NCBI GenBank assembly: GCA_025201365.1
Contig: JAIXMF010000002.1
Location: 434,001 to 498,000, forward strand
Length of the DNA: 64,000 nucleotides
From: Syncephalis plumigaleata
Lineage: Eukaryota; Zoopagomycota; Zoopagomycetes; Zoopagales; Piptocephalidaceae
Reading direction: 5' to 3'
Part shown: positions 23,455-36,900 of the stretch, piece after piece
Layout of the letters: each line of letters starts with the position of its first letter
Position numbering within the stretch: position 1 is the stretch's first letter
Notes under the pieces: generated by a model
Databases searched by the model: none
What the model saw: only the letters and a program-made list of their open reading frames with translations
What the model was told of the DNA's origin: nothing
Made by a program: the position numbers and the translations under genes

Positions 23455-24074
23455 TTACAATATATATGCAATTAGAGTGGCCATTGCTAATATGAGCAAG
23501 TAGCCATGGGTATTATATTTAAAGGAGTCGGCAGTATTGAAGAATCCACTGGGGAAACCATCGCCGTTAGATGAACCATCAGAATTGGAGGAACCACCCG
23601 ATGATCCGCTTGATGAGCCGGTTCGCGAGTTGGTAAACTCGTATGTGGTGCTGACGGTAGCCGGCATTGTTCCATTAACGTTGTCGAGCACGATACAGTA
23701 TGGTTCCTTGGTAGTGACCGTCTTTGACGGTGTAACGGAACCCTTAATGCAGGTCGTTTTACGTGGTGGATTTATCAAAAATTTACTGGGGGCACAGGAA
23801 TTATCGTCATCGTATAAGATGGTGAACTTTGTTGAATTCGATGAAGGATTCGTGAGGGATTCTTGATTGGCTTCCGCGTTGCTTTGTGGCGATAGATAGA
23901 TGCCATTCAAGCTACCGGAGGTTACCTTCACGTTATAGCTGACGTATGACGTGACGGACGACCCACAAAGGAGCTTGACCCGATTGACTGGAATAGTGGA
24001 CGTATCCTGTAGGGCCCATGATGCCGTGGCCAGTAGAATAGTGCACAGGCGTATACCACGATTAAGACACGCAT
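23455..24074 (-). CDS. Predicted GPI-anchored surface protein, Ser/Gly-rich tail
   Basis: No named family recognised. The N-terminus is a signal peptide (MRVLIVVYA then CTILLATASWAL). The mature part has paired cysteines (LLCGSS, NSCAPS, TTCIKG, PYCIVL) and NST/NGT glycosylation sites. A low-complexity segment of Ser, Gly, Asn and Asp follows, and the protein ends in a hydrophobic tail (YLLILAMATLIAYIL) of the kind replaced by a GPI anchor. The signal peptide and mature part are in different frames near 24045, a one-base break, or else the true start lies in an upstream exon. It probably sits at the cell wall or plasma membrane. Confidence 0.6.
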
Positions 24075-25023
24075 ATTGAAGGTTGCTTAACTAGGAAATA
24101 TCAATTGAAAGTGAGAATGAGAATAAGAACAAGCGATCGGGATGCCTCGACGAGAAGTGCCGCGGTGAATTGGGCCCATTTATAACCGCCACTCGTAATC
24201 CTGTTATTTGGAATATTCCACATGGTAGCAATAGCGACAGCAGTCTCAGTCGGGTATCCATGTCTGATTCAGCATGCACAAAGGCTGGTTATGCTTCGTC
24301 ATAGTCGAGTATCTCGCCATGTTAACCGCTCAATATACTTGGGAGGTAACTCGACGTGCGAATCTGTCATCATTACCAAAATGACTCATGCGTAACCAAT
24401 AATAAGCAGAGGCAGGTGGATTTCTTGAGGTAATTGGATTGGCCTTTGGCGTGACTGTATGGTGGTACTTCTAAGAAGCTTCCATTGTAGCCATAACAGG
24501 CATGTGCCAATGTTAGCAATGTTATTGCCATGTACGCCGCTAAACCTATGGGTAAATGGGCGGAGTGAGCATTCCCGCTCATCCCGCTGATGTCCCGCTA
24601 CACCAAGTAAGGCAAGTGGCAGCGTAGAAATGGGAAATGCGCTAGGTATGCCATAGCGTATCATTCCATTCATGTAATGCCGAATAGTATGCAATATACA
24701 CATTACATCACGTATATTAGCTGAGATTAGTGTTATTATTATCATTGTATTATCAAACAGCTCTAATGATCGAAACTAAATATAGCATTGATGATTTCGG
24801 TTGATACTCGAAACAACGGAATGGCAGCGGAATGATATATTTATCGAGATGGATTAGAACGAGGCAAAGAAAGATAAGAGTTTGAATGAATTACATATTA
24901 TAACTTGTAAGCGATAAAACTAAAAGAAACAATACACGAATTGCAAAACATTCATCAACATTCAAACAACAGTATAGCTTTGTGATTTAGATTAACGAAC
25001 AGTATAACAATGCTGATGTTTAT
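24075..25023. other. Intergenic region of about 950 bp
   Basis: Frames of 60-120 codons exist on the minus strand (24386-24745), but their translations show no domain, and no splice signals or homologous motifs support them. Contains the promoter of the surface protein gene. No RNA gene or TIR seen. Confidence 0.45.
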
Positions 25024-26257
25024 TTATTTGTTATCTACTGCTTGGAAATGACTCAATAGTAGCTCGTTAAGCTTGTTCTTCGCTTGCAATGGAAGGCCAT
25101 GACCACAGCCGGGGAAGATGTGCAGCGACGCGTCCAGTACTTTGGCCATACTTACGGAATTGGACATGTCGACCACTTTATCCAAATCACCGGTACAAAC
25201 GGCAGTAGGTATGCTGGCATCGCGAATACGCATCAACTCTTCATCAGTGACACGATGCGTTTCCAGCGCGTGGAATTGTCCTAGAACGCCCTTCTCCGGT
25301 TGCGGTGGCATGGTTTTTGCCAAGTCCATCATTACCTTGCGTGGTACTAGATTAATCAGTGCTACTTAATGCTGACGATCCTCTTATTATTTACCTGACT
25401 GATCCACGTTAGGTTATTTATGGATGGATCATCATCTGAGGGAGCTTCCAGCCATTCCTTTACCATTGCATTAGATGGCGCTCAGTTATCCGACGTGTGT
25501 GTACGGCCCTACCTTTGGGAAACTCTCATTAGGATCGCGATTTGGCCTTGCCACCTCGCCCGATAACATTTTACGAATGGGGTCGACGGTTATCTCCTTG
25601 TTCTACTAATAGGGTTAACACTGATCATGTATACATGTGAATAGCCATGTGCGCACACACACACACCTTTGGTAAAGTTGCGTCTGCCATGGTACATGCT
25701 AGCACGAGTGATTTGACATAGCTTGGATGGTTGATGGCCAACGTCATGGCAATCATACCGCCGAGACTGCCGCCGAGAATGTGAACGTTTGACGTCCATC
25801 CGAGATGATTCAAAAGACCAATGGTATCATTCATCATTTCCTTAATACTATTTGGACACTCGTTAGAATGCGACTATTGCGTTGTCCACTCTATTATACT
25901 TGCGTGTATTTCGTATCCGGAACATCTTCAAGTAATAGCGTTAGTTAAACGAGTTGAACCATATCGCTATGCACTTTTACATACCTGAACGACCACTGCC
26001 ACGATTATCGAACACGCACACCTTGTAGTTATGCTTGACGAGAAATTCAACCTGAAACTTCCAAAGCTCCATGCTACCACCCATACCTAAGCATCGATAA
26101 ATGAGGTTATATGATAAATCACGCATAGAGTAAATGTCAACTACTTACCCATAATTAGTAGAGCACGATTGTCACCAGTACCATGCACCTCGTAGGCGAG
26201 CTTTATCGGACATGTGTCGGGATTGACCACGACAGTGCTAATATTGGTAAAAGTCAT
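25024..26257 (-). CDS. Alpha/beta-hydrolase fold protein
   Basis: Cytosolic hydrolase of the alpha/beta fold; substrate not predictable. From the start at 26257: MTFTNISTVVVNPDTCPIKL, AYEVHGTGDN, then MGGSMELWKFQVEFL and VCVFDNRGSGRS (the DxRGxGxS signature). The nucleophile elbow is HILGGSLGGMIAM with Ser as nucleophile. The cap exons follow, then PTAVCTGDLDKVVD, holding the acid region, and FPGCGHGLPLQA with the catalytic His. About six exons; the last is 25024-25340. This pattern is shared by many esterases, peroxidases and epoxide hydrolases of the family, so I give only the fold. Confidence 0.87.
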
Positions 26258-27061
26258 ACTGCTAATCAATGAGGATATGTAGTAAGCCGGCGATTCTTGC
26301 TAAAGTAAGACAATTGTTATGATAGGAAATAATAACGGTGATAATGGGTTTATTCAAGGTCGATGCAAACGTAATGGCTATTTATTCATATATGAGTAGA
26401 TGAAGTATAGGCGATACAGCCGTGTAACTAGCATAACATGTACATGTTGTATATGGAATGAGTCATTTCTATATGGTTGGCGAATAAGAGAGGGTAGCGA
26501 ATAGTTGTATTCCTCATGCTAGTACAAAATAATGACTGTCTCTAATGGAAATAACCATACATATTGGCCGATGAGGTACTTTTTATGATTGTCACACGAC
26601 TACCTCGCCTATGTATTAGACATCATACGTATGTAATAGATTGGTTGATTGTTGCTGTTGTTGCTGTTGTTTTTGTATAAAGAGTATGACGAAAAGCCTC
26701 CCTCATCCTTGGAATAGTTGTAAAACAAAGTTAACAATATAACGACACCGTATAGTAGATGACAAGGGACTCCCTAGTGTGTAAGGTGAAATCGGACAAC
26801 GCGATAGGCACATCTGGGGACAATGAAGTCAAATACTACCAAGGAGGGGAGACACGATTAGACATTATATGTATGTACAATTCGCGACAGAGAAATTGTC
26901 CGTCTAATGAGCATTCGCAACGAACAAAGCAGCGCTACTGCTTATGAACTGTTGAACCTGGGATTATACCGACCTATTTATACTAGTGCATCCTTCGCTA
27001 ATCTACGCTCGAGTATACTTTCCTCGCCCGTTCAACACATCTCCCACTAATAAAAGGTAAG
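26258..27061. other. Divergent promoter region of about 800 bp
   Basis: Lies between the hydrolase (-) and the PA-domain membrane protein (+), so it should hold two promoters. A (TTG)n/(CTG)n-like run is at 26650-26675. No gene recognised; the 62-codon frame at 26759-26947 has no supporting feature. Confidence 0.45.
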
Positions 27062-28907
27062 ATGGTCCACGCTGTAGCACTGGTACTGCTACTGGTCATG
27101 TGGCCCTACCTTACTTCGTTTCAATTCTGCTGTCTGGCACAGCCCTCCGTCGCCTACTTGTCGCTTAGCTGGAAAAGCACCACATATCACTATCCAATTC
27201 TCGACTCCTATCATAAGACTCCTCTACCCTATAATGTCAATGGCTTACCAGTTCCAGTTACTTTCAAGGAAGATCATTGTAGTTTTCGTGATTTATCCAT
27301 AAATGCAAGTCAGTATTCGATATTAAACGATGACAATGGCAACACCAATAGTATCGTGTTGATTATCAACAAAGCGGATGCAGAAATAGCCAATTGCAGC
27401 CCATTGACTAAGGTAATGTATTACTACTAATAAGAGTAATTTGAGCTCATTTACTAACTATAAAATGCACTTATAGCTTGAGGATGCTTTGATGGAATTT
27501 ACCGACATTGCTAAATCAATGGGTTATCCGAAAATTGCTGCAGTACTCTTGATACTAAATAATAATGAGCGTCCATTATTCTCGTTAAATCCTAAATTAG
27601 GGCCAATTGCTCTCTTGCCGATGATTTACAGTCGAGAAGTAGAGAATCACATTCAAAGTACAGCGCAAACGATAGAACTTACATTGTCCCAGCGTAAGTA
27701 CAATGATTACGTATACTTTACAGTCATATAATGCTAACTACTTGAACAAAAAAATAAGCTGCAAACCAAACGGTTATCGAGCCGCACATCGCACTCGACA
27801 TTATATACTGGTCCTTAATGCTGACCATTAACATTGCCATCGTTCTACCCGCTGTGATCAATCTGTTTGTGATCATTTATCAGCGTAAATTTATCATTGG
27901 ACTAAGAAATCTTATATTCTCGCTTGGACTAATTGCCTCGTTGCGTAAGTCATACACGATTCATGCCACTCCTCTAGTGCAGCTAACATGACGTAAATAT
28001 GATCAGTAATGCTCATGGCGCAAGTATCCTCCAAGGAACCGTTTGCCTCTAGTGTTATCGACAAGGTGGCACATTTATTTATTATAATTGCATTTTTTAT
28101 GCATTACAATTATGGTGAGCAACTCGGTAGTACACGTAGCTGTTTTCTTGCCTTGCCTTTTTGACTGAATACATTCTTATATCGTGGTGAAATAGGTCAC
28201 AGGCTATTGTCGGATTTCGTAGTAGCTCGTCTTCAGTAAAATTAAAATACTTCATATATGTGTGCAGCTTTATATACATCATCTTTCAAATCATCGAGTT
28301 GATCTTTTGGTTCCATATCGATAATGCTATACGCTACTGGATGAGGATGATCAACACCCGTCTATCCATTGCCGTCTACCTTATCCTAGGTCTTATATTT
28401 GCATATCAAGGTAAACATGGCATGACCATACGCTACTATTGTCTAACTTCTTGTTGCTTTCCTTCTTAGGCAATGTGTTTCTAAGGTTCAAACGCTCCTA
28501 TCACTTGAGTAAAACGACTAGAAACGCTTTATCAGGGGTAAGTAAATAGTAAACAAACATCTATTATAAATCGATTGGATGAAAAAGCCATGAATCCGCT
28601 GATTAACAGTATTGACTAGGTGTACAAAGTGTCAATCTGGTGTCTACTATCTGTCACGTTGTACTTGGCAGGCAGCCTAGTCAATGAGACACGCGTATAC
28701 GCTCCAACTTTACTTGATATAATAGCGCAGGACATTCTATTTGATATCAGCGAGCTCACCGGTATGTACGCTCTCCTTTGGGCTTTAGCGCCAGATGGGC
28801 AAAGCAATCAGTCGCCTGGCAATTTTATCTGCAATCTGATACTAGGCAATAGTGGTAGCCAGGGTGGTGCCACGGAGTCACTTGCCTCGGTTGCATTGAT
28901 TGTCTAG
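27062..28907 (+). CDS. PA-domain-like multipass membrane protein
   Basis: Family not firmly recognised. The N-terminus is a signal peptide (MVHAVALVLLLVMWPYL). A lumenal or extracellular region follows, with HCSFRDLSINASQ and IVLIINKADAEIANCSP, then LEDALMEFTDIAKSMGYPKI and AAVLLILNNNE; this resembles a protease-associated (PA) domain. Then come about six or seven hydrophobic segments in separate exons: IIYWSLMLTINIAIVLPAVI, LIFSLGLIASL, LFIIIAFFMHYN, FIYIIFQIIELIFWF, AVYLILGLIFAYQG, VSIWCLLSVTLYLAGSLV and ELTGMYALLWAL. A secreted N-domain plus seven membrane helices recalls a 7TM receptor or GOST-type protein, which is inference only. Confidence 0.65.
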
Positions 28908-28997
28908 CCATCTAATTATTTGTACTAATAGCAACGAGCATTGCACAATAAATAAACACACCTGATATCGCTTGCACACACGTTTATTGTCCTTTCT

Positions 28998-30271
28998 ATG
29001 CCATTAAATATCATGTCGGTAAAGAATTTAACTCACAAGGTATTATTAATTGGTGGATCAGGATTTATAGGCAAGTATCGTGCTCGGCTGTTATAACCCG
29101 TAAATAATGAAGTATGGGCATATGCATATGTAGGAAGAGCTGTTACTAAGCTTTTAGCAAGTAAGCCTGGTATTTCTGTACAACTAGCCTCGAGACATCC
29201 CAAGGCAGCGAATGCAACCTATACTGCACTGCGTGCCAAGGGAATTGCTCTACCGGAGCCTATCTCGATGGATATACGCAATGAAAAAGACGTGCAACAA
29301 GCGTGTACTAGTGCCGATGTTGTAGTGAATCTAGTGGGTATCATGAATGAACGTGGTCAGAATCGATTCGAATCGGTGCAGCACATGGGCGCCGAACGAG
29401 TTGCCAGGGCGGCACATGCCACAGGAGCTCATCTAATCCACATTAGCACCATTGGCGCCAATCCCAATAGCACTATCCCTTATGCACGTACTAAAGGTAA
29501 TCGCCTTAATTAACACTCGATCAATACGGATGACATGAGTAAAATATGTGTTCTACTTTGATATATGTATATATATATATAGGTTTGGGCGAGCAAGCAA
29601 TCAGGGCAATTCATCCGCGTGCCACTATACTACGACCAAGTATAGTGTTTGGACCTAATGACGATTTCTTCAATGTAAGCACTGCTACCATTTATATCAA
29701 GCTAAAGTAACCCTTATAGTTAGCGTCTGGCACGTATAGCTCGATACTTACCAGTAATGCCAGTATTCGGCGGTGGGCAAACGCGTTATCAGCCAGTTTA
29801 CGTTGGAGATGTGGCGCGTGCCATCTACGTTTGCGCTAAAGGTGGCGTTAAATACACAGAAGATCCAGAAAGCGTGCGTTTAGGTATGCGAAATGCCGAT
29901 GAACTTGATATCTACGGTAAAACCATTGAACTCGGTGGTCCAACTGGTATGAACAAGTGTTTGTTTGTCTATACTACGATTAATAATTGTATGCTTTAGT
30001 ATACACCTATCGACAATTGATAGAGATTTGCCTTAATACCGCACAATTACGTCGTCCAATTATCTCGTTACCTTGGTGGATAGGTCATTTACAAGGTGCC
30101 GTTATGGAGCGATTACCACTCAATTTGTTTACAATTACGCGAGATCAAGTACGCTTACTGCAGCTGGACAATAAAGTCAGTAATTCAGCACTTGGATTAA
30201 TGGACTTGGGTATAGTGCCAACCGCTCTAGAATCGATACTAGTAACGTACTTGTCACCGCGTCGTAACTAG
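28998..30271 (+). CDS. NDUFA9: NDUFA9-like subunit of mitochondrial complex I
   Basis: Atypical short-chain dehydrogenase fold subunit (39/40 kDa) in the matrix arm of NADH:ubiquinone oxidoreductase. The nucleotide-binding loop VLLIGGSGFIGRAV is split by an intron starting GCAAGT (about 29071), a GC-AG intron. Further blocks are DIRNEKDVQQAC, VVNLVGIMNERG, HISTIGANPNSTIPYARTK, HPRATILRPSIVFGPNDDFF, RLARIARYLPVMPVFGGGQT and RYQPVYVGDVARAIYVC, all strongly conserved in NDUFA9. It ends in a C-terminal part with LPWWIGHLQGAVMERLP. The start at 28998 gives a short N-terminus; a second Met at 29013 is possible and neither gives a long presequence. Presence of complex I excludes Saccharomyces-like yeasts. 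Confidence 0.92.
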
Positions 30272-30977
30272 GCTGATGACTGCAAAGGTATTATCATCCT
30301 TGCTACTGTAATAAACTCGAGTGGCAAACAACCTGTTCTCTCTCCCTCTTATTCTTATTCATTGTCCTCGTGACTGTTCTCTTGTGATGTGAATTAGAGT
30401 GAACATGAAATGAATACCACTGACTAAATTCACCATCATTCTTGTCATAGTGAGCCATGCTAAACACCATACACACGCATACACACGCACACCACCGCTA
30501 CCACATTATTATCATTCATTATTACCATCAAGTCATATTATAATACGCAAGCAGTGTATGCACCACTCGTCTGCACTCGTACTCTCTCTCTCGTACCTAT
30601 TTGAGTGCTCTCTTTATTGAATCACACAACTCGATCGTTTATTCTTCTTTCCTTTTCATTTCCTTTCTCTCATTCTCTCATTTTCTCTCCTATTTCTCTC
30701 TCTCTTTCGTGAACTCTTTGTCACTAGTAGTGTTTGATACTGTAGTGATAGTAGCAGATTTCAGTTGTTATTACTGTTGTTGCTCGTTTGACGCTTTCTT
30801 TTGCCGTGCTTGTTATTTATACTTGTATTACTACTATCACTGTTGTCACTATCTACGCATAGGCATACATTGTTTCCTTGTTTGTTTGCTTGTTTGTTTG
30901 TTTGGGCGTCTATTCGTGTGTGTATGCACGACTACTACTTTTACGAATAGCCAGTAACTAGACCGTTTCCTTTCATC
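30272..30977 (+). promoter_or_regulatory. Pyrimidine-rich leader/promoter of ATG2
   Basis: About 700 bp without a gene. From about 30570 to 30720 the plus strand is dominated by TCTC/TTTC runs, followed by a (TTGT/TTTG)n stretch near 30880-30905. Such CT-rich leaders are common upstream of fungal genes. The assignment to ATG2 rests on orientation and position only. Confidence 0.4.
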
Positions 30978-33900
30978 ATGCTATCGGGCTGGCCTTCCAT
31001 TGCCAGCTGGGCAATGCCTGCAGCTTTGCAAAAACGACTGGTTAAATTCCTGCTAAAAAGAGCAGTCGGACAATTCCTACGAGATGAACTAGATCTCGAT
31101 CACTTGGACGTGCAACTAGGCCAGGGTGTCGTTCAATTACGGGAACTTGCCCTTAATGTTCAGGTAGATACAATAGGAATAGCCCAACAATATCGAGTAG
31201 AATGCTAATAATCATATGATACCATTAGATATTCAATGAAATAACAACCGACTTGCCGTTCAACGTCGTCGATGGACGTATCGGTGGCATCACTGTAACT
31301 ATACCATGGAAGAATATCTGGCAAGGTGATTGTCAATTGGAAATTCACGACTTTTTACTAGTAGTGGAGGTTAAAGGTCCCGGTAAGTCATTAGTAACAT
31401 ACTGATACATTATACCTGACTAATATGATATAGAAAATAATGAGCAACTAGTGGGCGTAGACATGGCTTCCTCTCATCTAATGGCTTCATCGATTCATTT
31501 TGCCGATGATTTCCTACGACATGAAATCCCAGAGGCAGCATCAACAATGAGCGATAACAATGGCAACAGTAATAGCAACAGTAATAGTAATGATGGTGGT
31601 GATTTGCATGGAATGGAGAAAGAACTGCATCAATCACTCATGTCATCCGTGTATGCAATGGCACGAGAAGGCTCCACATTATCCCACATTACTGCAACTG
31701 ATAGTGACGCGGCATCTTCGTCAATTATGCTCGATAACAGTGGTGGCACACCACCCGCTGTCGATGACACGGGCATGGAGGGTCTTCAAGTACTAGCAGG
31801 ATTGATCGAACGATTAATATCGCGTGTTAAGGTGATGATTCATAACACACGTCTTCGATTGTTGGTACATCCACCTGTAGATTCATCATCATCATCATCA
31901 TCATCTACCAATTTGAACAATGAACTATTGAATAGTGATGTGACGAAAACTACAGAAGCACTCGATCATTGGTTGAGATCAACTATGGGTGCTAAAGGTA
32001 ATGACTATGCAGATATCTTATCGGAAGCTATCCTGTCACGTATACATCCTGAAGAGACCGGACATACCACTACGAATCCTACTGATCAATCCGCTGAACC
32101 AGCCTCTACTAACCCTGGTGATATTGCAGAGGATAAGGGTCCCACAGTTACTGTTATAGAATTGGATGTACCAGTAATTACGCTAATGGAATACAACGCA
32201 GATACTGATTCTAGTAGCGAGACTGACTCATCCACTGCAAACTTACCTGGCCATGTGATGAAATCGCTTTTATTCAATGGTGTTCACATATGGCTACGTG
32301 AATTGTATGGCACTGGTTTAGAGGATGTTGTCACGTCATCCTCCTCTCCTCTTCCTCTACATCTTCATCTACGATGGATAAAAACGCGGATAGAGTTAAA
32401 TCAGCATCGTTAATTGGCATGCTAGTGGATCATGATCACACCATCCAGTGCTCATTGAAACGATCCACATTGTCAATGCCATCGCAATGGTCACTGAAGG
32501 TGTACTGGATGCATTATGCATCATGATTACGCCACAGCATGCTCGTGTGTTACTTTTATTGTTACATCAAATTGAAACGTACAAGAATAGTCGTGTGAAA
32601 TCGCAATCCAGCAACGCCTACTCATTACCTATAACAACGGCTATTCATCGACAATCAGCTAGTAAAACAAGAACTAGTGGTAAAGGAACAGCAGCGGCAA
32701 CGTCGACAACAAACTATGCAAGTAATATGGTACATCCAACTACATCCATTCCATCTACGCCATCTTCAATCAACGATACATGGTCAGGTGATTTATACTT
32801 TTCAATGGCGGAACGAGGAGATGGCATGTATAATGATGGTGATGATGTAATCCACAAATCAACACAAGACTACTTTACGTCTTCCGGTCAATCTAGCATA
32901 GGTAATATGGATGATAAAGAGGCTAGAATATCACAATGGGCCATTGAAACGACACATACAACTCGTCCACAATCTAGAGTAATATCTAATAGTGGTAGAC
33001 GTGAATCTAATACAACAAACATGGATGAGGAAGAATCCATATGGGTGGATCTATTTCAACCAATGTCATCACCATCATCGGTAACATCCGAGAAACGAGC
33101 CTATCCACCAATACCGTCGTCTATGCTCAATGCTGAAGCAACATCTGAATCATTAACAAGTAAGATGATACTAGATGATTTGATTACTATGGCGTCAGAC
33201 GATACGAGAGAATCCGTGCATCGATCTCGACAACATCCAGCTTTACAGTTCAATCAGCCACAATCACCTAGTAACACGCAATATCACTGGACAGGCCGAC
33301 ATTTGCTGATAACTCATCGATACCACCATTATCATTGCAATCGAGGGCGGATGAAACGAAGGATTCACTAATTGGTCGTGTTCAATTAAGTATTCTAGAG
33401 TTGAATCTATTCCTAATGCTTGATGAATCATCAATTAGCAGTTCCACTTGCTTGGATAACAATGAAGCAAGTGAAGAGAAGAAAGATAGAATTGATCGAC
33501 TTTACCAATTACTTACCAAGGAAAGTCATATGAAATGGTCAATGAATCAGATTAGTATATTATGGCAATGCTTCCATTGTCTAAATAATTCACGTCAACA
33601 TCGCTCTAGACGATCCAATACTAGTCGGCAACAACAGCATCATCATCGTCAAAGTATCAATTATCGTTCTAGAAATACAACAGGCCCAGTGATACCACAG
33701 CGATCTACACTTGATGTTAAAGTTCAACAGATTCAATTACTCGTTTGGTTAATGAATCAAATGGACACTGCCTCATCCACTAGCATGCCTGATTCAACCG
33801 ATGATTCACCATTAATGGCTGATTCACGTCCAAGTGTATTCGAACAATATCAATGTATATTGTCATTCTCTAATGATCTACTAGCCAATTATCGGGACAA

Positions 33901-36900
33901 TAATGGATTTGACGAGAATACCGATGAGGGAGATAATGATTTAACTGAAAATGTACTTTTATGTCATATGGAACAAAATAATGGTCAAGGTAAATGAGTA
34001 GAATTCACTATTATTATTACTACTAACATATTGTGGCATATCTAGATTGCATCAACATAAAAACGCAACCTATTCTGTTAACAATAGATCTAAGGCAACT
34101 TGAACAATTAAAACTATACTTTGAAATGAGTCAGTTCTATCAGCAATTATCTTCAATACCATTGGATACTTATCGGGCAACACCGGAAATGGAGAACTCG
34201 TTGGATATCTCATTTGATACCGAGTATGTATGATTATTTCTATTATTACAATGGCATTACTAATTGGAACTACTCTATCTAGATACAGAATGAAGAGTCA
34301 TAAACGTGGACAAATCGATACAATGGCACAGTGTGTATTCGATGATTTGAGTCAGCCGTCATTCTCCAACCTTCACACTTGTCTACGGTAAATTACTCGA
34401 TTATATAACTAGTTATAACAACATTACTAATACGGACGATGATTAGACACGAAATAGAAATGGTACAATGCAACGGAACAAACTACACTAAGTTGGACTA
34501 CACCCTTGATACGTATTGATGTGGGCGTACCTGATGGTCTAAGAAAGGAGTTGCCTACCATGAATCATTTGGTAGAGTCGTTACAATTTGATATATTGCA
34601 ATCGCGTCTACATTCGCCTAGTGATGAAGCAGCACTATTAGGGGAGATAGCCTTGAATAACCCGATTACTTCAAATTCGACAACTGCCACACCTTCAGCT
34701 CCTTCATCTACAAATCGACGAAATCATCACAAGACAGGAGCAACTAAAATGACCTCGACATCTAGCGATGATACTGATCGTATTCGTTGGTCATGTGATG
34801 CAATTCATGGATTCATAAATGATAGATCATGTAAGTGTAATTATTGTTAATTGAGATAATAATTATTAGTATACTCATTAATTCGTGCTATATCTAGGTC
34901 AATATAAATCAACACATTTCCTATCAATATCGTCGAGTAATGATCAGTCACCTATGATTGACGTTACTTTACGTGCCAAATCTGCATTCGATACATATTC
35001 CGGTATTTCACGATCGAATAATCCATCTACCGTTGATCCAGCCGAGGGAGTACAACAGATATTCACTGTTTATGAGGGCGATGAACGAATACGTGTACAA
35101 ATGGTCGAGGATGAGGATCAGCTATACTTTAAACAACGATCTCTTGAGCATTCGGTAATGAGTTTTGAATGAAGGTATAATCAGTCTACTAACATTGCCA
35201 TTATTACTATGTGTAAATCTAGCTTGTTGTCGTGGATGTGCAACTACCCAAGATTGATGTTACTGTAACCAAGGCTGTTTATGACTCGCTTATTACTATG
35301 GGTGCTCATTTATCGGTATGGGAGTTGGATCGTGTACTGGGAACTTCATCGTCAACGACACATAATACGGAGCGTGATCACGGCAAGTTCAATCAATCGA
35401 GCTCGTATTACAAGTCAAATCACTCGGCCAGTGCACCTCTTGACCTCTCCAACTTGGAGCAATCCTATTTGGAGCATGCCTCAATGACTAGTGAAGTATC
35501 GAGTGTGTATTATGAGGCACGTTCAACAACATCAGGTCTGAATAATGACGGTGGAGAGAATAGAGCTACATCACCGGTCATTCATCCCATGGCAAGCATG
35601 CTACGTATTGGTCATGGTGAGTAATGATTATTGAATGAAGTGTAACACATACATATTAACATACTAATTATGTTGCAGTTACCGTGAATCTATTATGCGA
35701 TATTCCTATGATGGCATCAGTATCATCATCGACCATGGAGCAGAGAGTAGAAATACAAGATCAGACTATGATATAAAGGAAACCGAGTCATCTATATCCT
35801 CCTCTAGTCAATGTAGCGAGGCAGTAGGCTATCGAATACAACTGACACAGCTGGATTTCTTTACACTGAAACAAGCAATGGGCAAGGTAAATGATTTATA
35901 GTATATGTTCTATGATTGTCTATTCGCTAACATATCACGTATTCACCTAAAGCATGTCGTCCTAGCCAGTGGTGAGACATTCTTTATGGCGCATGAATTA
36001 TCCGATGGTACGCAAACCACCTTTCTATTCCGAGATCAATCAGTTACACCCTTGGTGAGTATTTACTTGTTATCATCGTGTTATGTGATTACTTACACTT
36101 CATTTCTAGTCGAGTAAACCGGCATTTTCACTCTCCATTCAAACGACAATCATTCCAGATATAAATCAGATTCAGAATGTATTGTTTAATCTAACGGTCA
36201 ATGATGTTGTTCTACGCGTTACACCGAATATGCAACATTTGGCATTATTGGCCGATTGGATGGCAAGCCCGCAAGGTGTAAGTATTTCTCATTTCCTATA
36301 CTTGTATGAATAGATCAATCTATGAGGATACTAATAACATTCTATGTAGTTACCTCAAGTTGACAATGTTAAACGATATATACAAGCCACGGTATCATTG
36401 AATGACCTTTGTCTTGATTATAAAACACCAACTAGTGCGGCAAGAGCAGCATTAACACTTGAATCCATTAAGGTTAGTATATATAAATAGGTGTGTGTGT
36501 ATATCAATAGTATTAATAGATCATGATAGATTTCAACACATATACAACCAGATATGCATACACTAGAACTAAAGACAATCACTAAGGATACCAAACTATG
36601 GATTGTTGAAGATGCTGCCACATTATTGTCAGATCAAGGTTTGGAATATCATGTCAACTTGTACAGTCCAGCATATTGGAAGGTAATAATGTCAAATGAT
36701 ATAGAGCTATTATTATTATTATCAGCTATTAATGCATGAATTATGACTACTAGGCAATTGGTTATGTACAAGTGGCCTCATTAGATTACTTGGATGTCAC
36801 ATTATCATTGTCACTATCACAACCTGTTCCATTTGTACAGGTAATTCTATACTACTTGTATGTCATCATTGATTCATCTATTCTAACTGAGTATCATTCT

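Noticed and set aside
24386-24745. A 119-codon minus-strand frame as a gene
   Set aside because: No signal peptide, domain, splice support or codon pattern; translation looks random.
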